A stretch of DNA of 64,000 bases. It comes from Cellulophaga sp. HaHa_2_95 (GTDB lineage: Bacteria > Bacteroidota > Bacteroidia > Flavobacteriales > Flavobacteriaceae). The DNA lies in assembly GCF_019278565.1 (NCBI RefSeq), contig NZ_CP058988.1, positions 3,162,001-3,226,000 on the forward strand, in the 5' to 3' direction. The notes under the pieces were generated by a model. The model had not been told where the DNA came from. It did no database searches and worked only from the letters and a program-made list of their open reading frames with translations. Below, in pieces: positions 44,001 through 52,019 of the stretch (position 1 is the stretch's first letter; the number at the start of each line of letters is the position of its first letter). The position numbers were made by a program, and so were the translations under genes.

Positions 44001-47000
44001 TCTACCGTAAAATCACTAGTACCATTCACTGTAATTCTTACTGTTTCAGGATCTTCACAATTTAAAAGGGACTGTACCGCTAAAACACTTTGCACTTCAG
44101 ATGGCGGAGCTATTGCTGGTAGCGTAAATTCATCTCTACACCCGTTACCGTCTATGGCATATACGGTAATTACTTGTGCAGATCCATTATCAATAATTTC
44201 AAAAATATTTGAATCTTGGTAATTTTCATACCCAGAAATACTGTATTGATATCCACTCCCTACTGTACCTACACTTACAATATTTACTGTAATTACAGAA
44301 GAACTAAAACGGTTAGCACCAATTTCACAAGTGAAATCTGTGTTAGATGCTGTTATTTCAAATACATCTGGATTTGTTATCGTAAATACATTAGAAAGTA
44401 CACTACAGTTTCGTTCTGTCAATACTTCAACTTGGTATGTACCTTCGCTAAGACCATTGAATACTCCAGAATTATTTCTAGTAACTTCCGCAGCTGTAAC
44501 TGTATTTCTTAAAATATAATCAATAGGCCCGTCTACATCTGTTCCTGCTTGTAAAATAATGGTAATACTACCATCATTAGCGCCACTACAACTAATATCA
44601 TCTGAAAATTGACTATCAATTATCGGAGGAACAGCGATATCTAAATTTACAGGTACTAAAGTGGTACATAAACGGGTACCATCACCTACAATATCATCTG
44701 TAATTAACACTAAATATTCTCCTGGACTTTGGTTTACAAAAATTCCTGTTGCGTTTACTGGAACGCCACCAATAGGATTTCCTAGACTATCTTGTAATTC
44801 AAAAGTAAAATTACCACTACCACCGTTGGTAGTTATTTCAATCGTACCATCGTTATTATTACATAATGGGATGGCCGTAAACTCACCTGTTCCTGATAAG
44901 AACTCATAAACATCTGCAGTACCTACACCCGTACATCCTTTAGCATCTACAACACCTATAGGATAAGAACCTGGAGTATTCACGGTATAATGTGCTTCCC
45001 ATACATTGGTTACTGAATTGAATACGCCAAACTGTTCTTCTCCATTTAAAGTAAAGTTTGGTGCATCTGTAGCTGCTGGCATAGTCACCGTAATATCGAA
45101 TGAGGAAGCCGAAGCTGCACATTGATTATTTACAATTGCTAATGGTGCTGGCAATGGTGGTTGTAATAAGATGATATCTTCGGATACGTTAAACGTACAC
45201 CCTCTAGAATCAATCACCCAAATATCATAAGCAATACCGGCTAAACTCCCTGGTAATACTGCCGTATTGGCGGTCGTAAAGTCATCTGAAGTATCACCTG
45301 GAGTCAATGTTCCATCTTTATCTGGAGTAGTTCCTGCAGGTACAAATGCGTAACTGTAAGGTCCGCCTGCACCGCCACTACCACGCACGGTCAATTGACC
45401 TAAGGCGTTACAATTTGCTGGTATATTAGAAACAATATCAAGATTAGGCATGTTCAAAATAACATCTATAATTGTGGCATCTGTACACGTATCATCATCG
45501 GTTACCCGTATGGTATATCTTCCTGGTGCAATATCAAAAGCTCCAGAATAAGAAGACCCTACTCCACCAGTTAATCCTGTTTGAGTATCTGTTTGTAAAA
45601 CAGTATCTGTCAATGGATCTATTAAATCTATCGTAATATTAGGTCCGGTAAATTCAGTGACTGTAAATTCTGTTCTACCATTCCCTGCATCATCACAAAA
45701 TGCTGTAGGCGATGTTGCTACAATATCTAAAGGTGTTGGTCCTGCGATAGGCGGAATTTCTTCAAAATAAATACATCCCGTATCTGTATCTGTAATTTCT
45801 ACAATATAGGTAACACCAAATTGCATTCCGTTAAAAGTATGTCTCCTTGGAGGTGCATTTGGAGTAACTGGTGCAGCGGTATCACTGGCCAATCGAATTA
45901 AGAATGGTCCTGTTCCTCCAATAATTGTTACCGTATTAGAAAAACCTGCCGCATTACACACAGGTAATGGAACCGGATCGGGCACCACAGATACATCTAA
46001 TTGTTCTATGGTTACCGCATCTACATCACTACAGCCCAAAGCATCTACGGTTCTAACCGTGTAATCTCCGGCAACTAATAATGGATCTGAAATAGTTTCT
46101 ACCGTACTTGTTGTTGGTCCTACTCTTAAAATTTCTACTCCAAAACTATTATAAACAACATAGGTAAACTCGGGAGTACCATCGGTTACTCCTGTAATTT
46201 CAATAGTTCCTGAACTAACTCCCGCCGGGCTACAAGTAGTATTGGTTGCGGTTACCGTTGCTTCTGGAGCAGGACTAATTGCTGATGGAATGGTAACTGA
46301 GTTTCCTAAAGTAACACAACCTCTTGCATCACGTACGGTATAATCATACGTACTTCCTGCAGTTAATCCTGTATATACGGTTTGAGATGTATAGGTTCCT
46401 GTATTTCCAAAATCAATTTCAAAAGGAGGTATCCCACTTGTTGCATCAGGAATAATTTGTACTCCTCCACTATTTGGATCCCCACAACTTGCTGGTATTA
46501 CCGAATCAGTTGCTATAATATTTGCAGGATCTTCTACCTCTAAAGGTTCAGAAACCGCAATACAACCTTCATTATCTGTTACTCTAAAGATATAATCTCC
46601 TCCTGCCGTTACAGGATATAAGAATGAATTTGAAGTAAATGGTTGGAAGGCTCCAAAAGTAGCTCCATTATCAGCACTCACTTGGTATTGCTTTGGCGAT
46701 GCATTCGATAAATAGCCATTAGAAATATTCACGCGGATTTCTCCTGGCGCTCCTCCACAAGGAATCTCTGTTTCTACAGCAATGCTCACTCTTAATTGTG
46801 CATTGATGGTAAGCTGTACCGTATCTGTACAGTTATTGGCATCTCTTACTTCAAACGTATGTGTACCTGGAGTTAAGTTTGTAAAACTCGGACTCGCTTG
46901 ATAGGTGCCATTATTAATTCTATATTCATAACTACCTCCTCCTCCAGTAGCTGCTACCGTAGCAGAAGCTCCGGCAACTGGCTCATAACATAAACTTGAT

Positions 47001-49642
47001 GATGCTATAGAAATAGTTGGAGAAGTAAGTGGTGTTAATTGAAATTCAAATGTAGTGGTACACCCTTCTGCATCTTCTACAGATAAAATATAAGGTGTAG
47101 CTGGCGTTGATGCCTGCGTTAAATTACCAAAGGTTCTATTAGACGTTGGTCCTGCTATTGCGCCATTCGGACTTTCTAAAGTATATCTATAGCTGCCCCA
47201 GCCTCCTGTAGTATTTGCTACTACACGGCCTATATTACCATTAGCACAACTCATGGCTGTTACTGTTGGTGTTAATGTAATTGCTGCAGATTCTTCTACA
47301 GTTACTGAAGCGGTATCTGTACATCCTGTATCACCATCTGTAACGGTAATCGTATACGTACCTGCGCCTCTAGAAGAAATATCTACTTGCGCAGCACTTT
47401 GTAGAGCACTCACAGGCTCTGCATTGATTTGGTAAGTATAATTAGTACTAAAACCGTCAATTATAAATGCGCCACTACCGTCACTAGCACCATTACATAC
47501 TTTTAAATCTCCTCCTGCTTTTGCACGTGCTCTGATTGAGCTGATAACTACTGGAGTAAAACTTTCTGTATAAATACATCCATTAGCATCTGTAATTCTA
47601 AATATATATGTCGTAGATGTACTTAACCCTGTGAACGTATCATTACCTCCATTATTTACGGTACCAGGACTTATAATACTATAATTAGTTATTGCTGCGC
47701 CACTCGTAGGTGTTAATTGAAGATCTGTTGTTCCAGAAGCACAATTAATATTACTTTGAAGAAAATCTAAATTTGTTGGTGGATCTACTTGATCTATTAC
47801 AATTGGTGTCAGTTCTAATCTACAACCACTATTATCTCTTATGATAGGCGTATACGTTCCTGCTGCTAAGTCAGAATAGAGTTGTGTTGTTGTAAAATTA
47901 ACACCATCTACGCTATATTCATATCCACTACCAGAACCGCCACCTGCTGCTCCAAATTGAATGCTACCGCCGTCGGTGCCTCCTATTCCATCACACGTTT
48001 CATCTCCTAATTTTGTAGCTGTTCCCGTAATACTCGCATCACTTGTTACAGATACTGATGGTAAAATCATCGTACAAGAAAAACTTCCTTGCTCATATCT
48101 AACTTCTAAATTGTTATAAGTACCGTCTACTACAGAAATCTGAGTAGAAGCTACCCAAGGATCTGTTGTTTGTGTTCTAAAGGATAAATTATATCCTTTA
48201 GCATCAGATACATTGAAATTTATTTTGGCACCCCCATTGGTACAGGTACCATCTACCCCTGATGCCGAAACTACAGGTGGTGTTAGTTCTTTTACGTTTG
48301 CTGAAGCTGTTATGGTACAGCCATTTCCATCTGTAATTAAAAAATTATAATCTCCTGAAGCGGTAACTGTATAGGTGGTTTGTCCTGTATATGAAGGACT
48401 CACTGTAGGGCCACCATTTACTGTAAATGTATATGGTGAAGCACCACCTGAGGTACGCACAGTAATATCTACACTGGTAATATCTGAACAACCAAAACTA
48501 CTATTCACTTCGGTAGAAGCAGAAAGTGCTACTAATCCATCTCCAATTACAATAGGATTTCCGCTAGTATCTACATCTTGTCTTGGAGCAGAAATTCCAT
48601 TTGCTGCGTCGGCCTTACACTGTTGTGTCTCTACTTGTACGCTATAGGTACCAAAACCTACAGCAGCAAAATTGTAGGTATCACTCGCAATAAATGACGT
48701 GAATTCTTGAGGGAATCCACTACTATCTAATAAGGTATATTTATAGGGACCAGGAACATCGTTTACCTGCACTGCAATACTACCATTTTCTCCAAAACAT
48801 TGCGCATCAACAACCGTAACATCAATATCAATTTCTCTGGATTCTATTTCTATTGGCTCGTAAGGATACTCACAAGTATTTGGCGTATTTTTTAATCTGG
48901 CCTTAACGGTATAAATACCTGGAGTTAAATTATCAAAAATTGCTCCTTGCCATGCGCCAAAACCACTACCATCATTAATGGCATATTCATACGCACTTGA
49001 CAAGTTAGTTACTTGTATTCTACCTGCAACGCCACAAATATAATCACGTTTAACATAGGTCTGACTAATGGTACTTTTCTTTACCTTAATATAATATGGA
49101 GCACCTCCATTAACACTTACCCTAAACTCTGCTCCTGTTCCTGCGGGAACTGAACTTGGATCTATCGTTAATGTAGGAGAAGTCCCTGCGGATACCCATG
49201 CAGTGGAACAGGTATAGGTTGGACATTGTAAATCAACATTAAAACTAGGACAAGAACCTACCGTTAAGCGTTCCCAATTATAAGAACTATATGGCTGATC
49301 TAAAATAATAACACGAGAATCAAAATCACCACATAAATTAAACCGTGATAGTGTAGCCCCATCATTTGTACAGGTAACAGTTTCATCGGCATTTGCTACA
49401 ACGGTCGCGAAAAAAGGTGCTGCTGCGAGAGCATTTTCTGTTTGTTCAGAATTAAGTTGTGATTGATTCTGTTCTAGAGCTTCCTTTTTTGTAAAACTTT
49501 CTTCAATAGAAGAAACTATATCCGCAGAAAATTCTCCGATATAGTTAAAAATTTTGGTCTCAGCCAATATTGAAGAGAAAACGAAAAAGAAAACAAGAAG
49601 TACTAAAAAGTACCAAGATTTTCTTGATTTTTTGGATAGCAT
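41045..49642 (-). CDS. SprB-like giant surface adhesin, T9SS type B
   Basis: 2865 residues. N-terminal hydrophobic signal (SWYFLVLLVFFFVFSSILA). Most of the protein is over two dozen SprB repeats of about 90 residues, each with the ending type GTYTVTVTDGDTGCTD, for example GDYNFLITDGNGCT, GTHTFEVRDANNCT, GRYTIRVTDDDTCT. The C-terminal 90 residues (from about 2777) form the gliding-motility-associated/CHU_C sorting domain: FFTPNGDGEGDTWAP, VKIYDRYGRVVA, WDGLYEGNELPTGDYWYVV. SprB in Flavobacterium is a mobile surface adhesin for gliding; this is a relative. No PorP/SprF gene is beside it. Monocistronic, with a promoter near 49775 and a terminator after the stop. Confidence 0.92.
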   Translation of the reverse strand: MLSKKSRKSWYFLVLLVFFFVFSSILAETKIFNYIGEFSADIVSSIEESFTKKEALEQNQSQLNSEQTENALAAAPFFATVVANADETVTCTNDGATLSRFNLCGDFDSRVIILDQPYSSYNWERLTVGSCPSFNVDLQCPTYTCSTAWVSAGTSPTLTIDPSSVPAGTGAEFRVSVNGGAPYYIKVKKSTISQTYVKRDYICGVAGRIQVTNLSSAYEYAINDGSGFGAWQGAIFDNLTPGIYTVKARLKNTPNTCEYPYEPIEIESREIDIDVTVVDAQCFGENGSIAVQVNDVPGPYKYTLLDSSGFPQEFTSFIASDTYNFAAVGFGTYSVQVETQQCKADAANGISAPRQDVDTSGNPIVIGDGLVALSASTEVNSSFGCSDITSVDITVRTSGGASPYTFTVNGGPTVSPSYTGQTTYTVTASGDYNFLITDGNGCTITASANVKELTPPVVSASGVDGTCTNGGAKINFNVSDAKGYNLSFRTQTTDPWVASTQISVVDGTYNNLEVRYEQGSFSCTMILPSVSVTSDASITGTATKLGDETCDGIGGTDGGSIQFGAAGGGSGSGYEYSVDGVNFTTTQLYSDLAAGTYTPIIRDNSGCRLELTPIVIDQVDPPTNLDFLQSNINCASGTTDLQLTPTSGAAITNYSIISPGTVNNGGNDTFTGLSTSTTYIFRITDANGCIYTESFTPVVISSIRARAKAGGDLKVCNGASDGSGAFIIDGFSTNYTYQINAEPVSALQSAAQVDISSRGAGTYTITVTDGDTGCTDTASVTVEESAAITLTPTVTAMSCANGNIGRVVANTTGGWGSYRYTLESPNGAIAGPTSNRTFGNLTQASTPATPYILSVEDAEGCTTTFEFQLTPLTSPTISIASSSLCYEPVAGASATVAATGGGGSYEYRINNGTYQASPSFTNLTPGTHTFEVRDANNCTDTVQLTINAQLRVSIAVETEIPCGGAPGEIRVNISNGYLSNASPKQYQVSADNGATFGAFQPFTSNSFLYPVTAGGDYIFRVTDNEGCIAVSEPLEVEDPANIIATDSVIPASCGDPNSGGVQIIPDATSGIPPFEIDFGNTGTYTSQTVYTGLTAGSTYDYTVRDARGCVTLGNSVTIPSAISPAPEATVTATNTTCSPAGVSSGTIEITGVTDGTPEFTYVVYNSFGVEILRVGPTTSTVETISDPLLVAGDYTVRTVDALGCSDVDAVTIEQLDVSVVPDPVPLPVCNAAGFSNTVTIIGGTGPFLIRLASDTAAPVTPNAPPRRHTFNGMQFGVTYIVEITDTDTGCIYFEEIPPIAGPTPLDIVATSPTAFCDDAGNGRTEFTVTEFTGPNITIDLIDPLTDTVLQTDTQTGLTGGVGSSYSGAFDIAPGRYTIRVTDDDTCTDATIIDVILNMPNLDIVSNIPANCNALGQLTVRGSGGAGGPYSYAFVPAGTTPDKDGTLTPGDTSDDFTTANTAVLPGSLAGIAYDIWVIDSRGCTFNVSEDIILLQPPLPAPLAIVNNQCAASASSFDITVTMPAATDAPNFTLNGEEQFGVFNSVTNVWEAHYTVNTPGSYPIGVVDAKGCTGVGTADVYEFLSGTGEFTAIPLCNNNDGTIEITTNGGSGNFTFELQDSLGNPIGGVPVNATGIFVNQSPGEYLVLITDDIVGDGTRLCTTLVPVNLDIAVPPIIDSQFSDDISCSGANDGSITIILQAGTDVDGPIDYILRNTVTAAEVTRNNSGVFNGLSEGTYQVEVLTERNCSVLSNVFTITNPDVFEITASNTDFTCEIGANRFSSSVITVNIVSVGTVGSGYQYSISGYENYQDSNIFEIIDNGSAQVITVYAIDGNGCRDEFTLPAIAPPSEVQSVLAVQSLLNCEDPETVRITVNGTSDFTVETTSAVAVADVTNSGGNQFVDINLPAAGEYLFVVRDNVTGCLYPMPRHDVVDPINPLATISEAKPVQCFGDSNGELFISVINYTGVYEYTVYRSDDLTQSTPITTGTFDTANFPDAVTGEDARITGLPGGNFYVRVRALDVPKCIDDSNVTNIRTPNGALQVPSVEIDNVSCENNTGKIVSTGQGGWDSSPYNYRLLREDAAGTVVVGGVNYTEVVPYGLANEFENLSSGDYRVEIQDVELCSNFFDITLNPIDPIVVGIREPQGLVCPDGNDAVLEAYDTTTGDSVTATAGASGGVPGAGYKYQLLYLNSDDNTDISSRSGLQDTPTFDGVAGGFISEGWYAIEVSSSYACVGVSIPYYVVAPPPLDPKLVQVTAPGCGGDGQMRLSVENPQAGFTYEYRSIDALATDPFIPMSGTSVLIDGGQGFYQYDVRKVGGAGACTSLRSEGITLVDAQAIDLVANLPDDISCATENDGRIESFSSGGVGNEMYTLYLGDPTPLGSPYTGFNPDPAATVVRAAQTDGTFEGLADGTYYIAVVSGLTCYDVEGPLVIRRPEAIVYTITTTNVLCNGDDNGTITVEVISGGEGLLQFAINPNFNEFFSDPANPGVYTFENLAAGSDYEILIQDTQGCGELVLVSPITEPEQLAISDVVTQPEICLNAYDGEARLTITGGTPFTDALTFAQYYETRIEGINIPLPDPADPTEGFVRNDDLIFPNLQGGESYTIYVRDFNNCTTERVVNVGLGVNLESEAIPQYGCEGIFPNSTVTVEMTDTSIISELLFSLDVDDMTLATSTRTFGDLPAGDHTVYIYHSNGCMDQVSFTIDAYMPLTLSVTKTGPDEITAVATGGYGNYEYSFQGQSQGADNTFNLIVDATVDVRVEDERGCVALVKIPFNFDSMVDIPNFFTPNGDGEGDTWAPTNREYFPYIDVKIYDRYGRVVAVLDQVKSWDGLYEGNELPTGDYWYVVNANDADKQQYVGHFTLYR

Positions 49643-49770
49643 AGTTACGTAGGTTATTTGTGAAAATTGTAAGACTTGGGATCAACAATAATCGTATGTG
49701 TAATTGTTTATACTTAATATTTCTGTTTTTCTTTAAAATAAACTTTAAATCCTTATATATAGCTTAAACG

Positions 49771-49778
49771 CAAAGGTA
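49771..49778 (-). promoter_or_regulatory. Candidate -7 box of the SprB-like gene
   Basis: Minus strand TACCTTTG fits TAnnTTTG exactly. The start point would be near 49764, leaving a leader of about 120 bases to the ATG at 49642. A -33 TTG at normal spacing is not obvious. Confidence 0.5.
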
Positions 49779-50151
49779 TGAAAAATAGTATTATTGACCT
49801 CTATTTTATCGATGTAGCGCTAGGTATCAGTATACTACAAGACCCGTAAACAGGGTATAAAATCGAAAAAAACCTATGTTGGAGCTAAAGTCATTTATCG
49901 ATGAAACACTTATTTCATTGGGTAGACCAGCACTCGCCAGCGGTAGATAAACCGTAAAGTACGTTCAAAAGGACTTTTTAAGAGCAAAATCTTAAAAAAT
50001 GAAATTTTCTACACTATTTAGCTTGGTTTATTAGAATAACTAGAAGTCCTAAAGATGAAAATGACCGTGTTAACAGCACGCCTAATTAAGCCGATTGTAG
50101 GTATAGAAACTTTGAAGAGTTAATAGGCTATTTGAAGAAGAATTACAAACA

Positions 50152-50203
50152 AAAAACGTTCATAAAATTGTTTTATCAAGTAGAATAAAACGACTTTATG
50201 AAC
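50152..50203 (-). terminator. Terminator of the murQ transcript
   Basis: Arms at 50158-50176 (GTTCATAAAATTGTTTTAT) and 50185-50203 pair over 19 bases with two G-U-type exceptions, loop of 8 bases, followed on the minus strand by TTTTTT. It lies 60 bases beyond the murQ stop. Confidence 0.75.
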
Positions 50204-50263
50204 ATCTATGGAACAACTTAATGACTATAATCTATGTACCTAGAATATAGCAATTCAAGATTA

Positions 50264-51079
50264 TTATTTTACTTTATAAGCTTCTGTAGCATCATGAACA
50301 GAACCGTGTATTTTAAGGAGTTTTTCTGCTTCGTCATATGAAATGGCCAATGCTTCCATGAGGTATCTTGTACCTCTATCTACTAGCTTATCATTACTTA
50401 GCTGCATGTTTACCATTTTATTTCCACGCACTCGACCAATTTTAATCATTAATGCTGTAGAAATCATATTTAGCACTAATTTCTGCGAGGTACCACTTTT
50501 CATTCGTGTACTTCCCGTTACAAACTCTGGACCCACATTAACCGCTATAGGAATTTCTGCTGCTTCCACTAATGGAGAACCTGGATTGTTTGTTATACAA
50601 GCAGTCAATATACCATTAGCTCTGGCTTCATAAATACCGCCTATTACATAAGGTGTCGTTCCTGAAGCTGCAATTCCCACTAAAACGTCATCTTTCGTAA
50701 TTTGATGTTCTTTTAAATCTAGCCATGCTTGCTCCGCATTATCTTCTGCATTTTCTACGGCCTTACGGATAGCAATATCACCACCCGCAATAATACCTAC
50801 AACCCTTTCATGAGACATACCAAATGTTGGTGGTATTTCTGAGGCATCTAATATCCCTAATCTTCCACTCGTACCAGCTCCTATATAAAATAGGCGCCCT
50901 CCTTTTTCAAAACGTAAGGCAAGTTCATCTACTAATTTGGTTATTGCAGGAATAACTAAATGAACAGCAGCTGCTACTTTTTGATCTTCTCGGTTAATAT
51001 TCTCTAATAATAATTGAGTATCCATTTGCTCCAAATTGTCATAATTTGAGGCTGTTTCTGTAATTTTTTTATAATTCAT
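50264..51079 (-). CDS. murQ: N-acetylmuramic acid 6-phosphate etherase
   Basis: 271 residues, slightly shorter than the 298-residue E. coli enzyme. SIS-domain motifs: RLFYIGAGTSGRLGILDASEIPPTFG at about 64-90 (phosphosugar site and the conserved Glu in ASEIPPTFG), AGGDIAIRKAVENAEDN, and VGIAASGTTPYV, GPEFVTGSTRMKSGTSQK. It cleaves the lactyl ether of MurNAc-6-P to give GlcNAc-6-P and D-lactate, in the cytoplasm. Second gene of a two-gene transcript, 4 bases behind the DeoR-type regulator. It links the AnmK product to the NagB branch of this locus. Confidence 0.95.
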   Translation of the reverse strand: MNYKKITETASNYDNLEQMDTQLLLENINREDQKVAAAVHLVIPAITKLVDELALRFEKGGRLFYIGAGTSGRLGILDASEIPPTFGMSHERVVGIIAGGDIAIRKAVENAEDNAEQAWLDLKEHQITKDDVLVGIAASGTTPYVIGGIYEARANGILTACITNNPGSPLVEAAEIPIAVNVGPEFVTGSTRMKSGTSQKLVLNMISTALMIKIGRVRGNKMVNMQLSNDKLVDRGTRYLMEALAISYDEAEKLLKIHGSVHDATEAYKVK

Positions 51080-51083
51080 AGGT

Positions 51084-51833
51084 TTATAACAAACGAATGT
51101 CTTGTTTTCTAAAATTGTCTAATAAAGTATGTTTGGGGTCAATCTCTGTAATCATTGTGTTAATCGCATTAATCTCACACGTTTTATACCGATGCTTAGA
51201 ATTTAATTTTTCTGATATCAGCAAAAGTACAGTTTTCTTCGAAGCTTTTATGATTGCTTTTTTTACTTGCACGCTTTCTAGGTCAAATTCTGTTAAACCA
51301 TAATCTACAGCTACATAACCAGTACCAATAAAACTATAATCTAAGGTAATTTCCGATAACTGATGAATAGCACTCGCTCCAATAGCTAATTGAGATTCTT
51401 TTGATAACCTTCCACCGATAAATAATACATCTACCCCCTTCTTAGTTAACAGTTCCATGGCTACTGCAAGGCTTGTTGTAAAACATGTAAGCTCTAATTT
51501 ATTAGGGATTGCCTTAGCGAGTTCCAAACAAGTTGTTCCTCCATGAATAAGAATAGTACTCCCTGAACTTATCAAGGACAACGCCTTTTTTGCTATAATT
51601 ATTTTATTCTCTTGAGCATAAATATTTTTGTTAGTGGTTGCATAATTGGTGAACCCTAATGCGATAGCGCCCCCATGTACTTTTTTTAACTGCTCCTCTG
51701 CATCCAATTCTTTTACATCTCTTCGAATGGTATCAATAGAGACTCCTAATTGCTCCGCAATATCTGTAAGCAGTACACGATTGTGCAGCACTACTTCATT
51801 AAGAATAAACTTGTGACGTTCTTCTTTTAACAT
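51084..51833 (-). CDS. DeoR/GlpR family transcriptional regulator
   Basis: 249 residues. N-terminal helix-turn-helix EERHKFILNEVVLHNRVLLTDIAEQLGVSIDTIRRDVKELDAEEQLKKVHGGA is the DeoR signature, and the C-terminal sugar-phosphate isomerase-like sensor domain has STILIHGGTTCLELAKAIP and YSFIGTGYVAVDYG. Family members sense phosphorylated sugars and usually repress. It is divergent from nagB-lmbE and in one transcript with murQ. Three AAAACAGCAAA sites in the 129-base divergent region are likely its operators. The effector is probably an amino-sugar phosphate such as GlcNAc-6-P or MurNAc-6-P; not shown. Confidence 0.92.
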   Translation of the reverse strand: MLKEERHKFILNEVVLHNRVLLTDIAEQLGVSIDTIRRDVKELDAEEQLKKVHGGAIALGFTNYATTNKNIYAQENKIIIAKKALSLISSGSTILIHGGTTCLELAKAIPNKLELTCFTTSLAVAMELLTKKGVDVLFIGGRLSKESQLAIGASAIHQLSEITLDYSFIGTGYVAVDYGLTEFDLESVQVKKAIIKASKKTVLLLISEKLNSKHRYKTCEINAINTMITEIDPKHTLLDNFRKQDIRLL

Positions 51834-51868
51834 GTTAATTAATGGTTTTAATCTGTGAAAAGATACGA

Positions 51869-51876
51869 CAAATATA
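51869..51876 (-). promoter_or_regulatory. Candidate -7 box of the DeoR-murQ transcript
   Basis: Minus strand TATATTTG fits TAnnTTTG. A TTG lies 22 bases upstream; the leader to the regulator ATG is about 30 bases. An operator-like site at 51884-51895 lies between the boxes. Confidence 0.5.
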
Positions 51877-51883
51877 AATACAA

Positions 51884-51943
51884 TTTTGCTGTTTTATGCA
51901 ATTAAAATTAATTAAAAATAAAAAACAGCAAAAAACAGCAAAT
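51884..51943. promoter_or_regulatory. Candidate DeoR-type operators (three sites)
   Basis: TTTTGCTGTTTT at 51884-51895 is the reverse complement of AAAACAGCAAAA at 51922-51933, and a third copy, AAAACAGCAAAT, is at 51932-51943, ten bases apart, that is, one helical turn. The sites lie between the divergent promoters of the regulator and nagB, so one regulator could control both. Confidence 0.65.
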
Positions 51944-51957
51944 TCCATTTTTTTGTT

Positions 51958-51965
51958 TAATTTTG
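51958..51965 (+). promoter_or_regulatory. Candidate -7 box of nagB-lmbE
   Basis: TAATTTTG fits TAnnTTTG and lies 15 bases after the last operator copy; the leader to the ATG at 52020 would be about 48 bases. No TTG at -33, where the operators lie instead. Confidence 0.4.
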
Positions 51966-52019
51966 GGTGACACGCTATTACAATTTATTTTAATAAAGAC
52001 AATTAAAGCCCGACAAATT

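Larger units (their letters stand above)
49643..50263. other. Gap upstream of the SprB-like gene
   Basis: 621 bases between the minus-strand SprB-like gene and the end of murQ. No gene supported. It holds the SprB-like -7 box (49771-49778), a TTTTATCGATG at about 49805, the ATCGATGAAACAC half-site (49897-49909) shared with 4.3 kb, and the murQ terminator at 50152-50203. Confidence 0.6.

Noticed and set aside
41673..48647. Open frames on the plus strand inside the SprB-like gene
   Set aside because: Shadows of the real minus-strand gene with low-complexity composition.
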